Assembly: GCA_020442505.1 (NCBI GenBank)
Contig: JAGRJZ010000139.1
Location: 1-5,392 of the forward strand
Direction of reading: 5' to 3'
Length of the DNA: 5,392 nucleotides
Origin: Alphaproteobacteria bacterium
GTDB taxonomy: Bacteria; Pseudomonadota; Alphaproteobacteria; Micavibrionales; Micavibrionaceae
The stretch's first letter is position 1. The number at the start of each line of letters is the position of its first letter. The notes under the pieces are model-generated. The model was given only the letters and a program-made list of their open reading frames with translations. It was not told the DNA's origin and searched no databases. Shown piece after piece: positions 5,060 through 5,392 of the stretch. The position numbers were made by a program, and so were the translations under genes.

Positions 5060-5145
5060 AAAGTCCATAAAAACAGGATTCTTTTTTGCCGGATTCTCCG
5101 TTATCGTGGGGGAGGCGTTTCGCTTTTTCAAAGGATCTCTGACCG

Positions 5146-5392
5146 ATGCTCCTCGACCATACCCGCAAGATTCGTTTGATTATGCACCTCCGCGCGATGG
5201 GGATCAACGATACGCGGGTCTTGGCGGCGATGGAAAAAGTCCCGCGCGATATGTTCGTTCCCGCGGCGCTGCGCGATCAGGCCTATGAGGATATCGCCTT
5301 GCCTATCGGGCGGGGGCAGACGATTTCCCAGCCCTTTGTCGTCGCGGTCATGACGCAGGCCTTGGGGATCGACGATCGTTCGAAGGTGCTGG
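5146..5392 (+). CDS. pcm: Protein-L-isoaspartate O-methyltransferase (5' part, runs off the window)
   Basis: ATG at 5146 with AAAGGA (5130-5135) 10 bases upstream opens a frame that runs off the end after 82 residues. Pcm uses S-adenosylmethionine to methylate isoaspartyl residues in aged proteins, starting their repair in the cytoplasm. The fragment shows the family's N-terminal layout: RLIMHLRAMGINDTRVLAAM (11-29 region), VPRDMFVP (32-39), then GRGQTISQPFVVAVMTQAL (55-73), the hallmark segment that shapes the isoaspartyl site. The last residues, SKVL, should lead directly into the SAM-binding GxGxG strand, which is outside the window. Start Met1 is chosen for its ribosome site; Met13 is possible but would remove conserved residues. 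In many proteobacteria pcm follows surE; here it follows a long gap after hemJ and probably has its own promoter. Confidence 0.93.
   Translation, partial: MLLDHTRKIRLIMHLRAMGINDTRVLAAMEKVPRDMFVPAALRDQAYEDIALPIGRGQTISQPFVVAVMTQALGIDDRSKVL

Larger units (their letters stand above)
4830..5145. other. Gene-free stretch between hemJ and pcm
   Basis: About 316 bases without a convincing gene: open frames here on either strand have low-complexity or Arg/Pro-rich translations and no family resemblance. It holds purine-rich G-clusters (4835-4960), a small hairpin CTGC-CGAA-GCAG (4888-4899), an inverted pair CGTTCG/CGAACG (4848-4853, 4871-4876), an 11-G run, a perfect A/T-rich dyad and a consensus -35 hexamer. 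From about 4980 the composition turns A+T-rich, as expected for a promoter region of pcm. No tRNA or recognised riboswitch seen. Confidence 0.6.

Overview
The window reads as chromosomal DNA of an alphaproteobacterium, probably from an uncultured or little-studied lineage. The evidence is the alphaproteobacterial style of FtsW (N-terminus with RWWWTVDR, C-terminal LLPAKGMTLPFISYGGSS), a MutL carrying the endonuclease motif found in bacteria without MutH, a HemJ-type protoporphyrinogen oxidase, and generally G+C-rich coding. All genes are on the + strand.

Layout: (1) 1-399, 3' end of murD. (2) 400-803, a visibly more A+T-rich insert-like stretch between two normally adjacent division genes. 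It holds a long imperfect inverted repeat built from CTTTGCG units, three CACGAAG units, and a broken VOC/glyoxalase-fold gene that has lost its middle and its C-terminus. (3) 804-1943, ftsW, intact. (4) 2008-3810, mutL, intact but with an 80-bp palindromic repeat of the 'SRFRGND' type read through in frame in the interdomain linker. (5) 3818-4369, a four-helix membrane protein resembling DUF4870, then 4383-4829, hemJ. Each Shine-Dalgarno overlaps the stop of the gene before it, so mutL, the membrane protein and hemJ look like one translationally coupled unit. (6) 4830-5145, a gene-free stretch with an 11-G run, a short perfect dyad and a consensus -35 hexamer. (7) 5146-end, 5' part of pcm.

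Functionally, murD and ftsW belong to peptidoglycan precursor synthesis and septal polymerisation (dcw cluster). The cluster is interrupted here: ftsW is followed by mismatch repair and heme genes instead of murG/murC. HemJ performs the penultimate step of heme synthesis, and Pcm repairs isoaspartyl damage. No new multi-gene system is visible. The most unusual content is the repeat activity: one palindromic repeat colonising a protein-coding gene, and a repeat-plus-decayed-gene block wedged between murD and ftsW whose edges carry echoes of the murD terminus.
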